The position numbers were made by a program, and so were the translations under genes. Source: CAYJIL01 sp964370235 (GTDB taxonomy: Bacteria > Bacteroidota > Bacteroidia > Bacteroidales > Rikenellaceae). From it: a stretch of 30,834 nucleotides of DNA. The stretch covers positions 1-30,834 of the forward strand of contig CAYJIL010000018.1 in NCBI GenBank assembly GCA_964370235.1. The letters run 5' to 3'. Positions within the stretch are counted from its first letter, which is position 1; the number at the start of each line of letters is the position of its first letter. Shown here piece after piece: positions 16,325 through 26,700 of this stretch. The notes under the pieces are model-generated. The model had not been told where the DNA came from, searched no databases, and saw only the letters and a list, made by a program, of their open reading frames with translations.

Positions 16325-17544
16325 TCGTTTGCTGCACTCTTGCCAGCTACATAGCCGCTAGAGAATGCTAGCTGAAGGTTGTAACCACCCGTTTGAGCAT
16401 CAATATCGAGCAGTTCTCCAGCAATATACAATCCTTTTACTTTGTGTGAGTGCATAGTTTGTGGGTCAACCTCGTCTAGCGACACACCACCAGCAGTAAC
16501 CACTGCCTCGTCATACGACCCATAATCTGTTACTTTATATTTGAGTGCTTTAAGCGTATTCACAATGCGATCAACGCCTTTGCTATCGCACAATGCTTTG
16601 GTTTTAATACCTGCTTGTGAGGCAACATCGCTGCATAGTGCTTTGGGCAAAAGTTTGCGAAGTAGCGAGCCATAATCTCTTGCTCCGCCCTCTTGCTCAC
16701 GCTTACATCGTGCAAGGAGTTTTTCGTGTGAAAGTGCACTTTTTAGGTCAATTTCAACATCTACACGCTTGCCATCTATCATAGCATCTACTGCCAATCG
16801 GCTCACTTGCAAAGTGAGCGCACCCCCAATACCATAGTTAAAGAACTCTAGCTCTCCAAATCGGCTGTCGGACTTTTTATCGTCTATAAGTAGCGAAAGT
16901 TCAACATTTTTGAGCTTTAAACCAGTGAGTTGCTTTAGCTCTTTGCTGTTAATGCCTAGCGATACTAGCGATGGGCGAAGTGGCTCGATGTTGTGCCCCA
17001 AGTCGTGTGTAATATAATATCCATCGCCACTCGACCCTGTACGAGGGTATGATTTACCGCCCGTAGCTATAATCACACGGTCGGCAGGATAGTTTTTGTT
17101 ATTGTCGGTGCTAACAGCACTAACTACATTGTTGTTAACTATAACTTTTTGTACTCGGCAATTATAAACAATTGTTACGCCTGCTCTGCGAGCCTGAGCA
17201 ACCATTGCGTCGGCAACGTCCCATGCTTTGCCACTTGTAGGAAAAACACGGTTTCCACGCTCAACGGTTAAATCAACCCCCATCTCCTCAAATTTTTTGA
17301 GGGTCATTTGTGGGGTGAGTACATCGAGCGAGTGTTGCATAAACTCTGTTCCCGAAGCAATTTTTGAGCTAAATTCATCGCCCACATTTGTGAGATTACA
17401 TCGCCCTTTGCCCGTGATTCTAATTTTGCGCCCACACTTCTCCATGCGCTCAAGTACAGTGACTTGTGCGCCATTCTCGGCAGCTGTTATTGCCGCCATA
17501 AGCCCTGCTGCACCGCCACCAATTACTACAATTTTCTTTTTCAT
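16321..17544 (-). CDS. BaiN/HI0933-family NAD(P)/FAD-dependent oxidoreductase
   Basis: A 407-residue flavoprotein of the HI0933/YhiN group. The N terminus is a Rossmann dinucleotide fold (VVIGGGAAGLMAA, residues 5-17). CGRKIRITGKGRCNLTN is the family signature, and GGKSYPRTGSSGDGY lies in the middle. The C-terminal FAD-contact motif includes GLYIAGELLDIDAQTGGYNLQ. Activities proposed for relatives differ (aminoacetone oxidase, bile acid dehydroxylation step), and no function can be assigned safely here. Its ATG is one base after the surE stop, so it is the second gene of a surE operon. No terminator separates its end from ribD; the two genes overlap tail to tail by 4 bases. Confidence 0.9.
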   Translation of the reverse strand: MKKKIVVIGGGAAGLMAAITAAENGAQVTVLERMEKCGRKIRITGKGRCNLTNVGDEFSSKIASGTEFMQHSLDVLTPQMTLKKFEEMGVDLTVERGNRVFPTSGKAWDVADAMVAQARRAGVTIVYNCRVQKVIVNNNVVSAVSTDNNKNYPADRVIIATGGKSYPRTGSSGDGYYITHDLGHNIEPLRPSLVSLGINSKELKQLTGLKLKNVELSLLIDDKKSDSRFGELEFFNYGIGGALTLQVSRLAVDAMIDGKRVDVEIDLKSALSHEKLLARCKREQEGGARDYGSLLRKLLPKALCSDVASQAGIKTKALCDSKGVDRIVNTLKALKYKVTDYGSYDEAVVTAGGVSLDEVDPQTMHSHKVKGLYIAGELLDIDAQTGGYNLQLAFSSGYVAGKSAAND

Positions 17545-17545
17545 G

Positions 17546-18310
17546 CTAGTAGCCCCAAGATTTCATTGCCTCAATTTGCTTGTAATCGGTCATATCTACC
17601 GACACTGGCACAACCGACACATAGCCATTTTTGATTGCCCACTCATCGGTATCGGTAGCATCGGGGTTTTCGTCAACAAATTCGCCCGTTAGCCAGTAGT
17701 AGTCTAGTCCTCGGCTATTGGTCTGTTTCTCGAAACTTTCTCGCCAAAATCCCATCGCATGGCGGCATAGGCGTATACCTTTGATCTGTTCTTCGGGAAT
17801 TGATGGTATGTTAACATTAAGACAAATGTTTGGCTTGTTGTTCTTTGCAAGCAAATCTTCAATCACCATTTTACAATATTTTGCTGCCCCATCCATTGGT
17901 GCTTTGGTGTTGTGATCTATCATCGAAAAACCAATAGATGGTACACCACAAATTGCCCCTTCGGTTGCAGCACCCATAGTTCCCGAATATATAACGCTCA
18001 TATTTGTGTTAGCACCATGGTTAATGCCCGAGAGCACAAGAGTTGGTGGCTCTTCCATGATGTAGTCCATCGCTATTTTTATGCAGTCGACAGGTGTGCC
18101 TTGGCAGGCATAAACGTCTATTGCATCGCTCTTTTTGATGCGACGCAAATATAGTGGGTTTGAGAGTGTTACAGAATGGGACATGCCCGACATCGAACTC
18201 TCTGGAGCAACAACCGTTACTTTGCCAAAGTGCGATGCAACCTGAATGAGTGTTCGCAATCCCTTGGCGTTAATACCGTCATCGTTTGTAACTAATATAT
18301 TTTGTTTCAT
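17546..18310 (-). CDS. surE: 5'/3'-nucleotidase SurE
   Basis: A 254-residue metal-dependent phosphatase that releases phosphate from nucleoside 5'- and 3'-monophosphates (and in some species short polyphosphate), linked to stationary-phase survival. The N terminus VTNDDGINAKG contains the acidic metal ligands Asp10 and Asp11, followed by the SSMSGMSHSVT loop, SGINHGANTNMSVIYSGTMGAA and a YVSVVPVSVDMT strand near the C terminus, all diagnostic for SurE. Length is normal. It heads a two-gene unit with the flavoprotein, with a -7 element (18345-18352) upstream. Confidence 0.97.
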   Translation of the reverse strand: MKQNILVTNDDGINAKGLRTLIQVASHFGKVTVVAPESSMSGMSHSVTLSNPLYLRRIKKSDAIDVYACQGTPVDCIKIAMDYIMEEPPTLVLSGINHGANTNMSVIYSGTMGAATEGAICGVPSIGFSMIDHNTKAPMDGAAKYCKMVIEDLLAKNNKPNICLNVNIPSIPEEQIKGIRLCRHAMGFWRESFEKQTNSRGLDYYWLTGEFVDENPDATDTDEWAIKNGYVSVVPVSVDMTDYKQIEAMKSWGY

Positions 18311-18344
18311 TTGCTTACCTACTTTAATAGAGTGTAATTTTTCT

Positions 18345-18352
18345 CAAAGATA
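18345..18352 (-). promoter_or_regulatory. Predicted -7 element for surE
   Basis: CAAAGATA on the plus strand reads TATCTTTG on the minus strand, 35 bases before the surE ATG. The -33 box is poor. Confidence 0.6.
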
Positions 18353-18406
18353 ATAATTTTTCGCTAGCCTTTTCGAAGCTACACAATTGATTATGCAAAA
18401 AAGAGA

Positions 18407-18439
18407 AACCCCAAAAGAGTCTGCATCTCTTTTGGGGTT
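18407..18439 (-). terminator. Rho-independent terminator of the susC-susD operon
   Basis: Perfect 13-bp stem (18407-18419 with 18427-18439) with a CCCC/GGGG core, 7-base loop, followed on the minus strand by TCTCTTTTTT. It lies 33 bases after the susD stop, closing the operon with no enzyme gene after susD. Confidence 0.92.
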
Positions 18440-18471
18440 ATCTCCCTCCTTAAACTATTATTTGCTATTTG

Positions 18472-20166
18472 CTAGTAGCCTGGGTTTTGGATAAGTGCAT
18501 TACTGCCCGAAATAGCATTCTCGGGAACTGGGAAGCGGCACTTGTTAATATCGTTGTGAGCTGTGTGTCCCCACCAATCTTCGGTGTGGAACATGCCCCA
18601 TCTAATTAGGTCGGTGCGTCTGCGCCCTTCTGCCAAGAATTCGGTTCCCCACTCTTGAGCAAGGCGATACTTGTTTAGGTTTGCAGTAGTAACAGGGTCG
18701 GGGTCGTTACCACCCTCGAAGTTACGTGCTCTCACCTGATTAATTAAACCTGCTGCCTCGGCTAGGTTACCTTTGTTAAAGGCAATCTCGGCTAGCATAT
18801 ACTGCACCTCGGTTAGTCTAATCACTTGGTGATCTGATGCCCAACGCAACGAATTGTTCGATTGGTTTGGAATAGGTATCTTCACAGGGCGAATACCACT
18901 ATTCTCTTCGCCAAACTGTACATCGGACTCTAGCTCAGACGGATCTTTGCCATAGTTAGGCGAGTTTTCTTGTGTTAGCTCAGAGAAACGAGCCACCTGA
19001 TCTACAAAAACGAGCTGCTTGCCTGCATACTCTTGTGTACACATTGCTGGTGAACCATCGGGCAGAGTTTGTGCTCCGATAAGGAACATGCCATCATAAT
19101 TTTCGCCACCCTCATAGGTGTATTGCTTTTTGCGAAGATCCTTTTCGTGGAATCTTGCAAATGGCATACCTATGTTAAAATCGTATAGCTCACCACCCGG
19201 TGTAAGCGATGGTTGCATATGGCTACCGTTCCAAGGTTGCCCTTGATCCATGCCAAATGCCTGAGGAGCAGAGTAGTGATAGAATACATTCCAGAACCAG
19301 TTATACTCTAGGTACTTAAACTCTGACGGAATACCCCAAAGCATCTCGTCCGAAGTACCGTTAGAGAATGCAAATGGTGCCTTCCAATCGTTTGCAAGTT
19401 CGTATTCGCCATAAATTCCAGCCATAATGTCCTTGCAAACTTGTTCTGCTTGGTCGTCTCGGTTTTCGTTAATATATACCTTTGCATTAAAGTAAAGCTG
19501 AGCAAGCATAGCCGCTGCCGAGCCTTGGTACATACCGCCATCGTTAAGTTTGCCCTTTGTGCGCTTGCTAAGGTTTGGGATAGCCTCTTTTAGCAGAGTT
19601 TCTATGTGCGCAAAGGTCTCTTTGTCGGTGCTACGAGGTATGTTTTCGCCCTCGTTCGATGTAAAGATTGGCATACCACCAAAGAAATCAAGTGCACGAA
19701 TATAAAAATATGCTATCAAAGTATTAAGCTGGTTAATGTGCTCTGCCTTATCCTCTTCTGTTAGACCTACGGTTGTGTAGTCTAGGTTGCTAAGGTCATT
19801 TTTTGTGTCCAGAGCAAGTGCTACACCCATTGTTGCTCCTCGCCATGCTTCCCATACTCTGCCATCGGTAGGGCTCCAAGTGTGGTCGTTTAGCCTCACG
19901 TGGTCGCCACCATTATACCAGTGTGGTCCTTTGGTTGACGAAATAAATTGATCGGCAGACTCCTCGTTAATAACCCATCTGTCGTGTGCAACAAACCAGC
20001 GTGCGTGTGTAAATGGGCGATATAGAGCCGCAAGCACATCTGCTTCGCTTTTATAGAATGTTTGTACCGTTACCCTGTCATACCATATCTCGTCAAGATC
20101 TGTACATCCTCCCGCCGCAAATAGCAAGGATAGGGCTATAATTCCGTTTAATATCTTCTTTTTCAT
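18472..20166 (-). CDS. SusD/RagB-family glycan-binding lipoprotein
   Basis: A 564-residue outer-membrane lipoprotein. The signal ends in FAAGGC with Cys21 as the lipidation site; GG just before the Cys fits surface SusD-like proteins. The N-terminal SusD-like helical region (TPR-type, about 22-210, including the IAYFYIRALDFFGGMP helix) is followed by the C-terminal RagB/SusD domain with RLTEVQYMLAEIAFNKGN and the closing EFLAEGRRRTDLIRWG motif. SusD proteins bind oligosaccharides or peptides on the cell surface and act as a lid on their SusC partner. The ligand cannot be predicted here; several Trp-rich stretches could form a sugar platform. It starts 22 bases after susC, so the pair is cotranscribed. 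Confidence 0.95.
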   Translation of the reverse strand: MKKKILNGIIALSLLFAAGGCTDLDEIWYDRVTVQTFYKSEADVLAALYRPFTHARWFVAHDRWVINEESADQFISSTKGPHWYNGGDHVRLNDHTWSPTDGRVWEAWRGATMGVALALDTKNDLSNLDYTTVGLTEEDKAEHINQLNTLIAYFYIRALDFFGGMPIFTSNEGENIPRSTDKETFAHIETLLKEAIPNLSKRTKGKLNDGGMYQGSAAAMLAQLYFNAKVYINENRDDQAEQVCKDIMAGIYGEYELANDWKAPFAFSNGTSDEMLWGIPSEFKYLEYNWFWNVFYHYSAPQAFGMDQGQPWNGSHMQPSLTPGGELYDFNIGMPFARFHEKDLRKKQYTYEGGENYDGMFLIGAQTLPDGSPAMCTQEYAGKQLVFVDQVARFSELTQENSPNYGKDPSELESDVQFGEENSGIRPVKIPIPNQSNNSLRWASDHQVIRLTEVQYMLAEIAFNKGNLAEAAGLINQVRARNFEGGNDPDPVTTANLNKYRLAQEWGTEFLAEGRRRTDLIRWGMFHTEDWWGHTAHNDINKCRFPVPENAISGSNALIQNPGY

Positions 20167-20188
20167 ATACTCACTTTTTATTTTAAAC

Positions 20189-23155
20189 CTAGAATGTTAC
20201 CTGAAGACCCAAAAGATATGTAGTAGTCTCTGGATATACCGATCGCTCTTCGAAGCCCGGCTCAAGTCCGTTGATGTTTATCTCTGGATCGAAGCCCGAA
20301 TAGCCTGTAATGCAGAATACATCACGTACAGTGGCATATACTCTAATGTTTTTAATGTAGTCGTTAATCTTCTTAGGTGCTATTGTGTAGCCCAGTGTAA
20401 GTGCATCGAGTTTAATGAAATCGCCCTTCTCTAGCCAGTAGCTAGAAAGCTCTTTGTCGCTTGTGATATTTTTTCTTTGATCTGAGTATGCTGTTGATAA
20501 AACGTTTTGCTCTTTAACGTTTGATAGGCCATAATACATGTCTGGCATATTGAACACATCGTAACCAACCCACGAGCGGAAGAATGCCGATAGATCTAGA
20601 TTTTTCCACGTTACCGAGTTTTCCCAGCTCATCATAAGTTTTGGGATACCATTGCCTATGAATTTCTTATCTTCCATCTTCTTTTGGCTAGCAGGAATTG
20701 CTACGCCATCTTTGTTATAGACCATAAATTCGCCATCTTCGGTAAATCCAGCATGCTCCCAAATGTAAAATTGACCAATTGCCTCGCCCGGTGATAGTCG
20801 CACTGCATTGCCCGGAGAACCTGGTGCAGGGAATCCTTTTCTATCCCAATATGTTTGGCTACCCCAAAGAGAATTAAGAGTGTTTTTGTTGTGTGAGAAG
20901 CGAACAGTAGTAGTGTAGTTTAGCTCTGGCTTATTAACTACAACTCCCGTAAGTTCAAACTCATAACCACGATTGGTCATAGTACCAACATTCATAGTAG
21001 TTTTGTCGTGTACAGCAGGAGGAACCGATACCGAAATATCGTATATCATATTGTTACTCTTTCTGTTATACCAGTCAAATTTACCCGATATTCTGTTGTT
21101 TAAAAGCGAGAAGTCAACACCAATATTAAGTTCATCTTTGGTTTCCCATACTAGTGCTTCGTTAACATTGTTAGAAAGGCCATATGCCATAAACCATCCG
21201 CCTGCACCATACCACCAAGTGTCGGCACTGTACATACGTTGAGTTTTACCAGCGCCAAAGCCTTCGTTACCTGTGCGTCCCCAGCCTGCACGAACACGCA
21301 AGTCGTTTACCCACGATGTACCTTCCATGAATTTTTCGTTAGAGATGCGCCATCCTGCCGATACGGCTGGGAATAGTCCCCATCTATTTGCTTCGGCAAA
21401 TTTAGACGAACCCTCATAACGTGCCGTAGCCGTTAGCATAAATCTATCGTCGTAGCTATAATTTGCACGACCAAAGAATGCGATAAGGCGAGTACGTGGG
21501 TTTTTCCATGAATCTAGGCTAGCACGACCTTCTGCTAGGAATGTACCGCTAGACATATCGTTCCATGTAACACCATCTACTGGGAAGTCTTGGTTAACAG
21601 CATTGAATCCATTGCCATTGAACTCTTGGAACGAATAACCAGCCATAATGCCTAGGTTGTGTTTGCCCCAAGTATTGTTGTAGTTATTAATCCAGTCTAG
21701 GGTAACATCGTTCCATGTGCCAAAAGTTTGCGATGCATAACCATCGACACCACTCTCGCGTGATGTTTTGTGTTGACGAGATCGCCAGTACACCGAATTG
21801 TCGGTATTATCTTTTGATGCTATCATCAGCTGAGTGTTCAGCTTGTCGGTAATATGGAGTTTTGCCGTAAAGCTAGCTTGTAGACGACGCTGGTGCTCTA
21901 GGTCATCGCTTAGGTTTACATCGGCAACAGGGTTGTAAAGATCATAACCACCTGTCCATACGTTATATCCTGTAAGATCTTCGGAGTTATATGGAGTTTG
22001 TGTAGGGTTAATCTTTAGTGCTTGATTAAAAATATCGTAGTTTGTTTTGTCGAGTCTAGCATCGGAGTATGCTATGTTTGCACCCAGCTCAAGTAAATCG
22101 TTTAGGGTTTTGAAATTCATGTTTATACGACCACCAATCTCTCTACGACCCGAGCTAATAGCTACACCTTCGCTATCGAGATAATTGAATGATGAGTATA
22201 TATTAAATTTGTCGGTACCCCCTGTTAGAGATAGGTTGTGGCGATTGTTAAATGGAGTGCGTGTAACCTCTTCGAACCAGTCGGTGCTGTGTCCAAGGTC
22301 GGTTCCTTGTCCTAGCTCAACAAACTCTTCGGCAGAAAGTACGTCTGCACGGCGGCGAATACTCTCGGTAGACATTTCGGCGGTGTACTGCACTGTTGGA
22401 GGCCCTGCCTTGCCCGAACGAGTTGTAACCAGAATTACACCACCCGATGCACGTGTACCATAGATTGCTGCTGCCGATGCATCTTTAAGCACGTCAATAG
22501 AGAGGATATCCTCTCTAGGTATGCTATTAATATTGCCACCCGGCACACCATCTACAACGATAAGAGGCCCTTGGCTTGCATTTACCGAGTTGCTACCACG
22601 TAGCTGGAGCGATACGGTAGCATTGGGGTCGGTGCCTTGGCTTGAATTTATGCTCAAACCCGTAACTTTGCCCTGCATAGCCATTAGTGGCGATGTAGAT
22701 GCACCCGGAATAAGATCTTTGTTTTTGATTGATGTAATAGAACTAGTAACTTCACGCTTTTGCATCGAGCCATAACCAACAACTACCACATCATCGGTTA
22801 CTAGTGCATCGGTTTCGAGCCTAAAGTTGATAACGCTTTCGGCACCAACACGATGGCGGTTCTCTTTGTAGCCCATAAACGAGGCAACAAGTTCGTCGCC
22901 TTGGCTAGCTGCTAGGGTGTAATTACCGTCGGGGTCTGTAATCGCTCCCGAATCTGTACCTGCAATAACAACAGTTGCGCCAATAATGGGTGCACCCGAT
23001 CCGTCAATCACCCTACCGGTGACTGTTACCTTTTGTTGCTTGCTTGGCTCATTTGTGGTGACATTTGTTGCATCATCTGTCATTGCTAGCGCAGGAGATG
23101 CAGAGGTTAGAGTTGCTAAAAGAAGCAATCTAGCCATGGAGTTGAATCTCTTCAT
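20189..23155 (-). CDS. SusC/RagA-family TonB-dependent outer-membrane transporter
   Basis: A 988-residue outer-membrane importer. Signal peptide (1-24), then a carboxypeptidase D regulatory-like domain (about 42-110, VTGRVIDGSGAPIIGATV). A TonB-box-like segment DDVVVVGYG ends at residue 129. A plug domain (about 130-245, with VLKDASAAAIYGTRASGGVI) is followed by a 22-strand beta-barrel ending in LGLQVTF with the terminal Phe typical of outer-membrane barrels. It would move an oligosaccharide captured by the downstream SusD into the periplasm, powered through TonB-ExbB-ExbD. No N-terminal STN signalling domain is present, so it is unlikely to signal to an anti-sigma factor itself. It has a long leader with palindromes and a divergent promoter shared with the GH2 gene. 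Confidence 0.96.
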   Translation of the reverse strand: MKRFNSMARLLLLATLTSASPALAMTDDATNVTTNEPSKQQKVTVTGRVIDGSGAPIIGATVVIAGTDSGAITDPDGNYTLAASQGDELVASFMGYKENRHRVGAESVINFRLETDALVTDDVVVVGYGSMQKREVTSSITSIKNKDLIPGASTSPLMAMQGKVTGLSINSSQGTDPNATVSLQLRGSNSVNASQGPLIVVDGVPGGNINSIPREDILSIDVLKDASAAAIYGTRASGGVILVTTRSGKAGPPTVQYTAEMSTESIRRRADVLSAEEFVELGQGTDLGHSTDWFEEVTRTPFNNRHNLSLTGGTDKFNIYSSFNYLDSEGVAISSGRREIGGRINMNFKTLNDLLELGANIAYSDARLDKTNYDIFNQALKINPTQTPYNSEDLTGYNVWTGGYDLYNPVADVNLSDDLEHQRRLQASFTAKLHITDKLNTQLMIASKDNTDNSVYWRSRQHKTSRESGVDGYASQTFGTWNDVTLDWINNYNNTWGKHNLGIMAGYSFQEFNGNGFNAVNQDFPVDGVTWNDMSSGTFLAEGRASLDSWKNPRTRLIAFFGRANYSYDDRFMLTATARYEGSSKFAEANRWGLFPAVSAGWRISNEKFMEGTSWVNDLRVRAGWGRTGNEGFGAGKTQRMYSADTWWYGAGGWFMAYGLSNNVNEALVWETKDELNIGVDFSLLNNRISGKFDWYNRKSNNMIYDISVSVPPAVHDKTTMNVGTMTNRGYEFELTGVVVNKPELNYTTTVRFSHNKNTLNSLWGSQTYWDRKGFPAPGSPGNAVRLSPGEAIGQFYIWEHAGFTEDGEFMVYNKDGVAIPASQKKMEDKKFIGNGIPKLMMSWENSVTWKNLDLSAFFRSWVGYDVFNMPDMYYGLSNVKEQNVLSTAYSDQRKNITSDKELSSYWLEKGDFIKLDALTLGYTIAPKKINDYIKNIRVYATVRDVFCITGYSGFDPEININGLEPGFEERSVYPETTTYLLGLQVTF

Positions 23156-23197
23156 AAGCTTAAGGTTTGAATTACTAGTTTATTATATTGCTTTTTT

Positions 23198-23213
23198 ATT
23201 CTCTATAGAGAAT
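23198..23213. repeat. 16-base perfect palindrome in the susC leader
   Basis: ATTCTCTATAGAGAAT, centred 50 bases upstream of the susC ATG. It shares its last 3 bases with the 28-base palindrome at 23211-23238. Confidence 0.85.
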
Positions 23214-23238
23214 AAATTTTTGAGCTCAAAAATTTATT
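23211..23238. repeat. 28-base perfect palindrome in the susC leader
   Basis: Half-site AATAAATTTTTGAG is followed directly by its reverse complement. It could be a protein-binding dyad in DNA or a 12-bp hairpin in susC mRNA. It lacks the T run of a terminator in the susC direction (it is followed by the second palindrome and then an A run). Confidence 0.9.
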
Positions 23239-23364
23239 GTAAAACCTATAACTACCAGAGGAAGGTGCGTGACAAAGCCACACAGTTATTCCACTGTTGT
23301 ATATTTATTGCTTATAAAAATGTGTAAAAACTGAAAAGTTTGGTTGCGTTTGTTAGTTGTATTG

Positions 23365-23395
23365 CAAATGTATGTAATAATTTATTTCTATGCAA
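23365..23395 (-). promoter_or_regulatory. Promoter of susC-susD
   Basis: On the minus strand GTTG, a 20-base spacer, then TACATTTG (plus 23365-23372): a full -33/-7 match. Transcription would start near 23358, giving a leader of about 200 bases. Confidence 0.65.
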
Positions 23396-23477
23396 CAGTT
23401 AATCGATAATAATTTGCATTTTATTGTATTTGAAACTAACGAATTAACATACGATATATGATTGTTTTGGTTGTAAG

Positions 23478-23495
23478 TAGTTGTATATTAGTTGT
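23478..23495 (+). repeat. TAGTTGT tandem direct repeat, 11-base period
   Basis: TAGTTGT at 23478-23484 and again at 23489-23495, one helical turn apart, between the two divergent promoters. A third copy lies at 23354-23360, next to the predicted susC transcription start. This is a candidate activator site; the binding protein is unknown. Confidence 0.4.
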
Positions 23496-23624
23496 TTTGT
23501 AGGGTGTTGGTTTTAAGCGGGTAAAACAAAAAAAATATCATTTAAGCAAATTTTTATTGCTAGATAAAACTGGTTCAATTAAAAATATAGGCAAAACTAT
23601 TGCTCAACTCTAGGTTTGTATGTG

Positions 23625-23655
23625 CTTGTGATTTACATTATAATGTATATCTTTG
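23625..23655 (+). promoter_or_regulatory. Promoter of the GH2 gene
   Basis: CTTG at 23625-23628, a 19-base spacer, then TATCTTTG at 23648-23655. This predicts a leader of about 100 bases before the ATG at 23761. Confidence 0.7.
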
Positions 23656-23760
23656 TTTTTGCCTTGATATTTTCTCTAATTACTCAAAAAATAGTTTTGT
23701 GTGATTAGGGTTCTTAGTATAATGAGTGACAAAGATTAACTTAAACTATATTTCAATTTT

Positions 23761-26700
23761 ATGAGAAGACTATTTACTTTTGCGCTCTCGCTATTGACGG
23801 CAACGACCCTGTGTGCTCATCAGAGCCCCGATTCGGTTGCATATCCTCAATGGCAGAGTCAGTATGGCTATGGTAAGGGTATGATGCACCCTACATATAG
23901 CGTTTTACCCTACGCCTCGGTTGAGGATGTAGAGGAGCGAGATATTAAATCGTCGCCCTATTATCAATCGCTTAACGGAACTTGGAAATTTAACTGGGTG
24001 CGTGGTGTCGATAATCGTGTCAAAGATTTTTATGAGCCAAATCGTGATGTCTCTTACTGGGACGATATCACCGTGCCTGCAAGTTGGGAGACACAGGGTT
24101 TTGGTCTACCTATATATATAAACCAACAGTATGAGTGGCAAACGGTAAATCCAACACCACCTACTGTGCCTACCGACAGAAACGAAGTGGGTTCATATCG
24201 CAGAGAGTTTACAGTTCCTGCAGATTGGGATGGCCGTGATATTATTCTTTCGCTAGAGGGAGTAAAATCGTTCTACTATATTTGGGTTAATGGCCAGATG
24301 CTAGGTTATAGCACCGACTCCAAGACTGCAAGTGAGTGGGATATTACTTCGGTAGTAAAGCCGGGCGAGCAAAATACAATAGCACTAGAGGTATATCGTT
24401 GGAGTAGTGCTGCATATTTAGAGTGTCAAGACTTTTGGCGTTTGAGTGGTATCGAGCGTGATGTATTTATTTACTCTCTGCCAAAGAGTCACATTGCCGA
24501 TTATAGTGTGATTGCCGATCTTGACAAGAGCAACTATTCAACAGGTCTTTTGTCTGTGAATGCTCAGTTGACAGGTGCAGGTGAGTTATCATATAGTCTA
24601 ATTGACGAGGGTGGAGCAAAAATTGCTTCAAGCTCAATTAAAGCAAGCCAAGGCGAAACTGTAACTTTTGATCCAGTAGAGCTACCATCGGTTAAGCCAT
24701 GGAGTGCCGAATATCCAAATCTATATACCTTTGTATTAGAACTAAAAGATGCAGCAGGTAAAACAACACAGATTACGGGTCAAAATATTGGCTTCCGAAG
24801 CATCGAGCTAAAGGGCGGCCAAGTGTTGGTGAATGGCAAGCCTGTATTATTTAAAGGTACAAACCGCCACGAGCACACACAAATGGGTCACTACGTAGAC
24901 GAGGCTTCGATGATCGAAGATATTCGTTTAATGAAGCAGGCAAACATTAATGCTGTTCGTAACAGTCACTATCCTTGTGATAGACGCTGGTATGAGCTGT
25001 GTGATAAGTATGGTCTATATGTGGTAGATGAAGCAAATATCGAGAGTCACGGTATGGGTTATGGCGAAAAGAGTCTTGCAAAAGATAGCACATGGATGGG
25101 GGCACACCTATTCCGTATCGAGCGCATGTTCCACCGCTCAAAGAACAATACATCGGTAATATTCTGGTCTATGGGTAACGAAGCAGGCGATGGTGTTAAC
25201 TTTGAGGAGGGCTACAAATGGCTTAAGAGCAAGGATAGCATTCGCCCAGTTCAGTACGAAAGAGTAGGGCTGAGACCACATACCGATATATACTGTCCTA
25301 TGTATATGTCTATTGATGGAATGAAAAAATATCTTGACAGCAATCCTTATCGTCCAATCATTCAGTGTGAGTATGTACACGGTATGGGTAATAGTGTTGG
25401 TGGTATTGCCGATTATTGGGATCTTATCTATTCTCACCCAATGGCGCAAGGTGCGTTTATTTGGGATTGGGTAGACCAAACATTCGAAGAGGTAGACGAG
25501 AATGGTGTTAAATATATGGCATATGGTGGCGATTATGGCCCAAAGGGTACTCCGTCAGACAAAAACTTCTGTGTTAATGGTATGATTAGCTCAGATCGTA
25601 AGCCACACCCACACTACTACGAGGTAAAGGCAGTTTATCAAAATATCTTTGCTAACTATAAAGGTGAGAACAACGGCTTTTATGAGTTTATGGTAACAAA
25701 TGGTTTCTTCTTTACCAACCTTAACCAATATACCCTAAAGTGGAACCTAGACGATGGTCGCAAAGGCAAGACACACACAAGTGGCGAAATGGTGCTTGAT
25801 TGTGCGCCGGGCGATTCGGTATTGGTTAAAATTCCGGTTGAAGATAAATCTGCTTTCCGCAACCAAATCTTTGTTAACCTAAGTTGGGAGCAATCAAACA
25901 ACACCCAAATGATTCCTGCTGGCTACCAAGTTGCGCAACACCAAGCAGTAATTGAGCTTAAACCAGAGCCAATCGAGATTAAGGCGAGTGGTTCGAGACT
26001 AAAGATCGATCGCATTACGCACACTATTGCTAATAATGTAACTTCGCTACGTTTCGACCCTGTTACAGGTGCTCCTGTTTCGTATCGTTACGAGGGCAAC
26101 GAGTTCTTGACAGAACCTATGGCATATGATTTCTATCGTCCTGCTACCGATAACGATTTGCGTGATGCAAGAGGTACTGCACGATGGAAAGAGGCAGGTC
26201 TTGATTCTATAAACCAAAAAATGCTATCATATAACTACGATATAACAAAAGGTAATGCCTACATTACTATTCGTAGCGAGATTAGCAATCGCAAAGGCGA
26301 AAAGGTGTTTGATGTCGAGACTCTATATACGCTTAGAGTAACTGGTGAGCTAGAGGTTGATAGCAAGGTTGTGCCTAATAACGACATAGTTAAGTCGGTA
26401 GCAAGGGTTGGCTTAAAGCTAGTTATGCCGGGTGCATTCTCACAAGTTGCCTACCTAGGTCGTGATATCGAGACTTATAGCGACCGTGGTCGTGCTGGCA
26501 AAATCTCTTATAACGAGATAAGTGTTACCGATATGTATCACAACTATGTAGTACCTCAAACTTCGGGTAATCGCATGGATACTCGTTGGGCAGTGCTAAG
26601 AGACAGGTCTAATACAGGTTTGCTTATGCGCTCAACCGAGCCTTTCCAGTTCTCGGCTTATGAGTATGACGATCGTTTGCTCGACAAGGCTAGACACCAA

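Larger units (their letters stand above)
23156..23760. other. 605-base divergent regulatory region between susC and the GH2 gene
   Basis: Holds two outward promoters (23365-23395 minus, 23625-23655 plus), a roughly 200-base susC leader with two overlapping palindromes, TAGTTGT direct repeats at 23478-23484 and 23489-23495, and otherwise AT-rich DNA. No coding frame of interest was seen. Confidence 0.7.

Noticed and set aside
23156..23760. Phase-variable invertible promoter for susC
   Set aside because: The palindromes found are single dyads close together. I could not find a separated pair of inverted repeats flanking the promoter, nor an invertase gene nearby.
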